DNA of 59,037 nucleotides. Source: Neoconidiobolus thromboides FSU 785 (lineage: Eukaryota; Entomophthoromycota; Entomophthoromycetes; Entomophthorales; Neoconidiobolaceae). Positions 57,185-59,037 of the stretch are shown one piece after another. Below the pieces are notes generated by a model, which searched no databases, had not been told where the DNA came from, and worked only from the letters and a program-made list of their open reading frames with translations. Numbering within the stretch: position 1 is the stretch's first letter; the number at the start of each line of letters is the position of its first letter. The translations under genes and the position numbers were made by a program. The DNA is taken from assembly GCA_025603075.1 (NCBI GenBank), contig MU626387.1, forward strand, positions 1 through 59,037. Reading direction: 5' to 3'.

Positions 57185-57421
57185 ATGATGTCCACTGCCA
57201 CTACTACCAATCCATTCCCACTATCGCTATATGATACTGAAGCTACCTCTTCAAGTCATTTAAACCTACAAGAGCTCGCTAGTCTTCATATGGAAAGAGG
57301 TGCTGAATTAAAAGCCGAAGAAAAGGAAGAGAAGATACCAGATGGTGAAGATGAAAAATTTAGCTGGACTGTTACTGATGCTTTCCTTGCTTTTGGTTTA
57401 GTCTATGCTTTGTTATTATAA
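57185..57421 (+). CDS. Small C-terminally membrane-anchored protein
   Basis: A single exon of 78 aa that starts at the first of two adjacent ATGs. The N-terminal 25 residues are Thr/Ser-rich. An amphipathic segment LNLQELASLHMERGAELKAE and an acidic/basic stretch (EEKEEKIPDGEDEKFSW) follow, and the protein ends in a hydrophobic helix (TVTDAFLAFGLVYALLL) with no lumenal tail. That is the layout of a tail-anchored protein. Codon use is the richest in G and C of any frame here, which suggests high expression. No family is recognised. Confidence 0.7.
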   Translation: MMSTATTTNPFPLSLYDTEATSSSHLNLQELASLHMERGAELKAEEKEEKIPDGEDEKFSWTVTDAFLAFGLVYALLL

Positions 57422-59037
57422 ACTATTAAGTTGTTGCTTTGAAAAGGATTTGTTCTATTATTTAAATAAAACTTTATATATTTTAGTTAATGATTTGACT
57501 TTACGGGCTTGTAAGACTTTTAGTTGAGTTAGAATATTAGAGGTGGACTATAGAGCTAGGGCTACTAAACTGATGTTCTTAGCTTGAAGTAATTTTACTG
57601 ATGTCATATTGTGCTTTAGTATAAATAAGGATTTGACTATGTTGTATAAATTCGTCATGATCAGTATTCTCTTATTTTATTCTAATACTACACAAATATT
57701 TTACAAATACAACTGCTTATTGTAAATCAACAAAAGTAAGTATATAGGTAAAATCAATAAATACTTTAATAACAAAATTTATCGAATTTGTATTTGACAA
57801 ATCATAAGTTATATTATGTTGTACATACATTCCCTTAAATTGATTTACTTCATTGTTATCAAAAATCACTTCAATAAATTGATAACTATATAGTATGCTT
57901 TGTTTAACTAATATTTTGATATCAAAAGTGCCCTAAATTGAATCATACCTTTGGTTTGATTTAATAGCTTATTAGACTCATCTTAACGGATTATATTTCA
58001 AATATATTAAGTAGGATTTAACATTGCTAAAGTACAACTGCCCACCAACTGAGTAACTATCAGCAAATATCTTATCACCCTTCAAACTATAGCTATCTAA
58101 TGGGAAGTTAATAAAAAACAATGCTTAAAATGTTCTTAATATGGGTAAGATGTAGAGTCTTATTATCTCTTTATTTTTGGATTAAACAATAATGAGTGAG
58201 CATAATCACCATATCATACCTTTGAGTTAGCTTTGACATCATAATTATATTTGATTCTATATATCCAGATACCTAGGCACCGTTTCGAGCGCATAAGAGT
58301 AAATGAAAGTAGGAACATAGTTTAAAGGAGTAATTAGATCAAACTGATTGCTTTGGTTTATGTCACTTCATTTATAATAATTTTTGTTTGCATCATAAAG
58401 TTTAATGTGAATGAAACATATAGCAAATTCATTTTAGGTGCGAAGAATCAAAACGATAAACAAAGGTATTGGCTAAATGTTAAAACCTTTGTAATTTTAC
58501 CTTCACATGGTTAATAAATCCCAATATAACAATATAATTTATCATAAGTCAAAAACTAGTTACAGCTTATATGGTTTTTTTACACTCTTGGAATATTGTT
58601 TTAAATTTTGGCTAGATTAAATGAGGATTTATCCCATTTTATATTGATTACCTTGCGTTTACAAGGTTAGTAAATAAATAACGTAATCCATGATTTTCTT
58701 GGCTTTTTGTGTTGATATTAAACATCAGGTATAAAAAATAAAATATACAATTGGTAGAAACCAGTTCGCATACCTTTTAAAAAAACAAAAAAAATGAAGT
58801 GGATAATACAGGTGTTTTTATAGTATTATAATATTATAAAAAACAAATGGAAGAAATTCAAAGTAATAAAATTCAATAACAAATATCCCTATTTTGTTAT
58901 ATTCAAATTTCATGTTAATTTTATTATAAAAAACTTAAGTATGTTAAAGTGTCAAATTTATTTTTTCAAACTTTTTTCAAATTTCATTCGACATTTTGAT
59001 GGCCTTAATATCTACATAATATGTGTAAAATATATAA
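57422..59037. other. Gene-free end of the window
   Basis: 1.6 kb of AT-rich sequence after the small membrane-protein gene. I find no open frame with coding character, no MITE and no RNA gene. Exons of a gene that continues beyond the window cannot be excluded. Confidence 0.45.

Noticed and set aside
1-59037. CRISPR arrays, bacterial operons, riboswitches or prophage
   Set aside because: No direct-repeat/spacer arrays or prokaryotic signals. Spliceosomal introns throughout show a eukaryotic nuclear genome.

Overview
This window comes from a nuclear chromosome of a very AT-rich fungus. The evidence is a dense set of short spliceosomal introns (about 36-120 nt, donors mostly GTAAGT/GTAATT-like, acceptors mostly TTTAG or ATTAG), standard-code exons, and a gene set that fits a fungus: a White Collar-1 photoreceptor with both LOV and GATA domains, a Nop13-type nucleolar RRM protein, a probable Pex8 peroxin, a PUF protein and Puf6. 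A WC-1 that keeps its GATA finger argues against Basidiomycota. The base composition and intron density would suit an early-diverging (zygomycete-grade) fungus, but I cannot fix the lineage from sequence alone.

Layout. 0-4.4 kb: the 3' end of an unknown gene, a MITE followed by a duplicated copy of that gene's C-terminus, and a two-exon ELL-like gene (-). 4.4-10 kb: a 12-exon Pumilio-type PUF gene (+) and the UBA4/MOCS3 E1-rhodanese gene (-). 11.3-13.3 kb: a small secreted cysteine-rich protein (+) and ORC4 (-). 13.7-15.5 kb: a decayed zinc-knuckle gene (-). 17.2-19.7 kb: WC-1 (+). 20.5-23.7 kb: a small unknown gene and kynureninase (+). 23.7-28.9 kb: a large Pex8-like gene and an unknown gene (both -). 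30.4-31.5 kb: a second, paralogous decayed copy of the zinc-knuckle gene (+). 31.5-34.8 kb: a cluster of MITEs around a SWAP/SURP splicing-factor gene. 35.2-38.9 kb: a large unknown helical protein gene (-). 40.3-43.4 kb: tRNA-Arg(TCT), Nop13-like (+) and a mitochondrial RluA-type pseudouridine synthase (-). 43.6-46 kb: a decayed reading frame and three MITEs. 46.2-53 kb, all -: Puf6, a fungal membrane/coiled-coil protein, a four-RPEL-repeat protein and BUD23. 53.2-57.4 kb, +: EMC1 and a small tail-anchored-type protein. The last 1.6 kb holds nothing I recognise.

The genes do not form one pathway. They are mostly single-copy housekeeping genes; ribosome biogenesis and rRNA/tRNA modification recur (Puf6, Bud23, Nop13, Uba4, RluA). 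The most striking unexplained structure is a family of about 98-bp palindromic miniature inverted-repeat elements. There are 15 copies in 59 kb, with GGGGATGT termini and 4-bp A/T-rich target duplications. They include one element nested inside another, and two insertions whose empty sites are preserved in the two paralogous pseudogenes.
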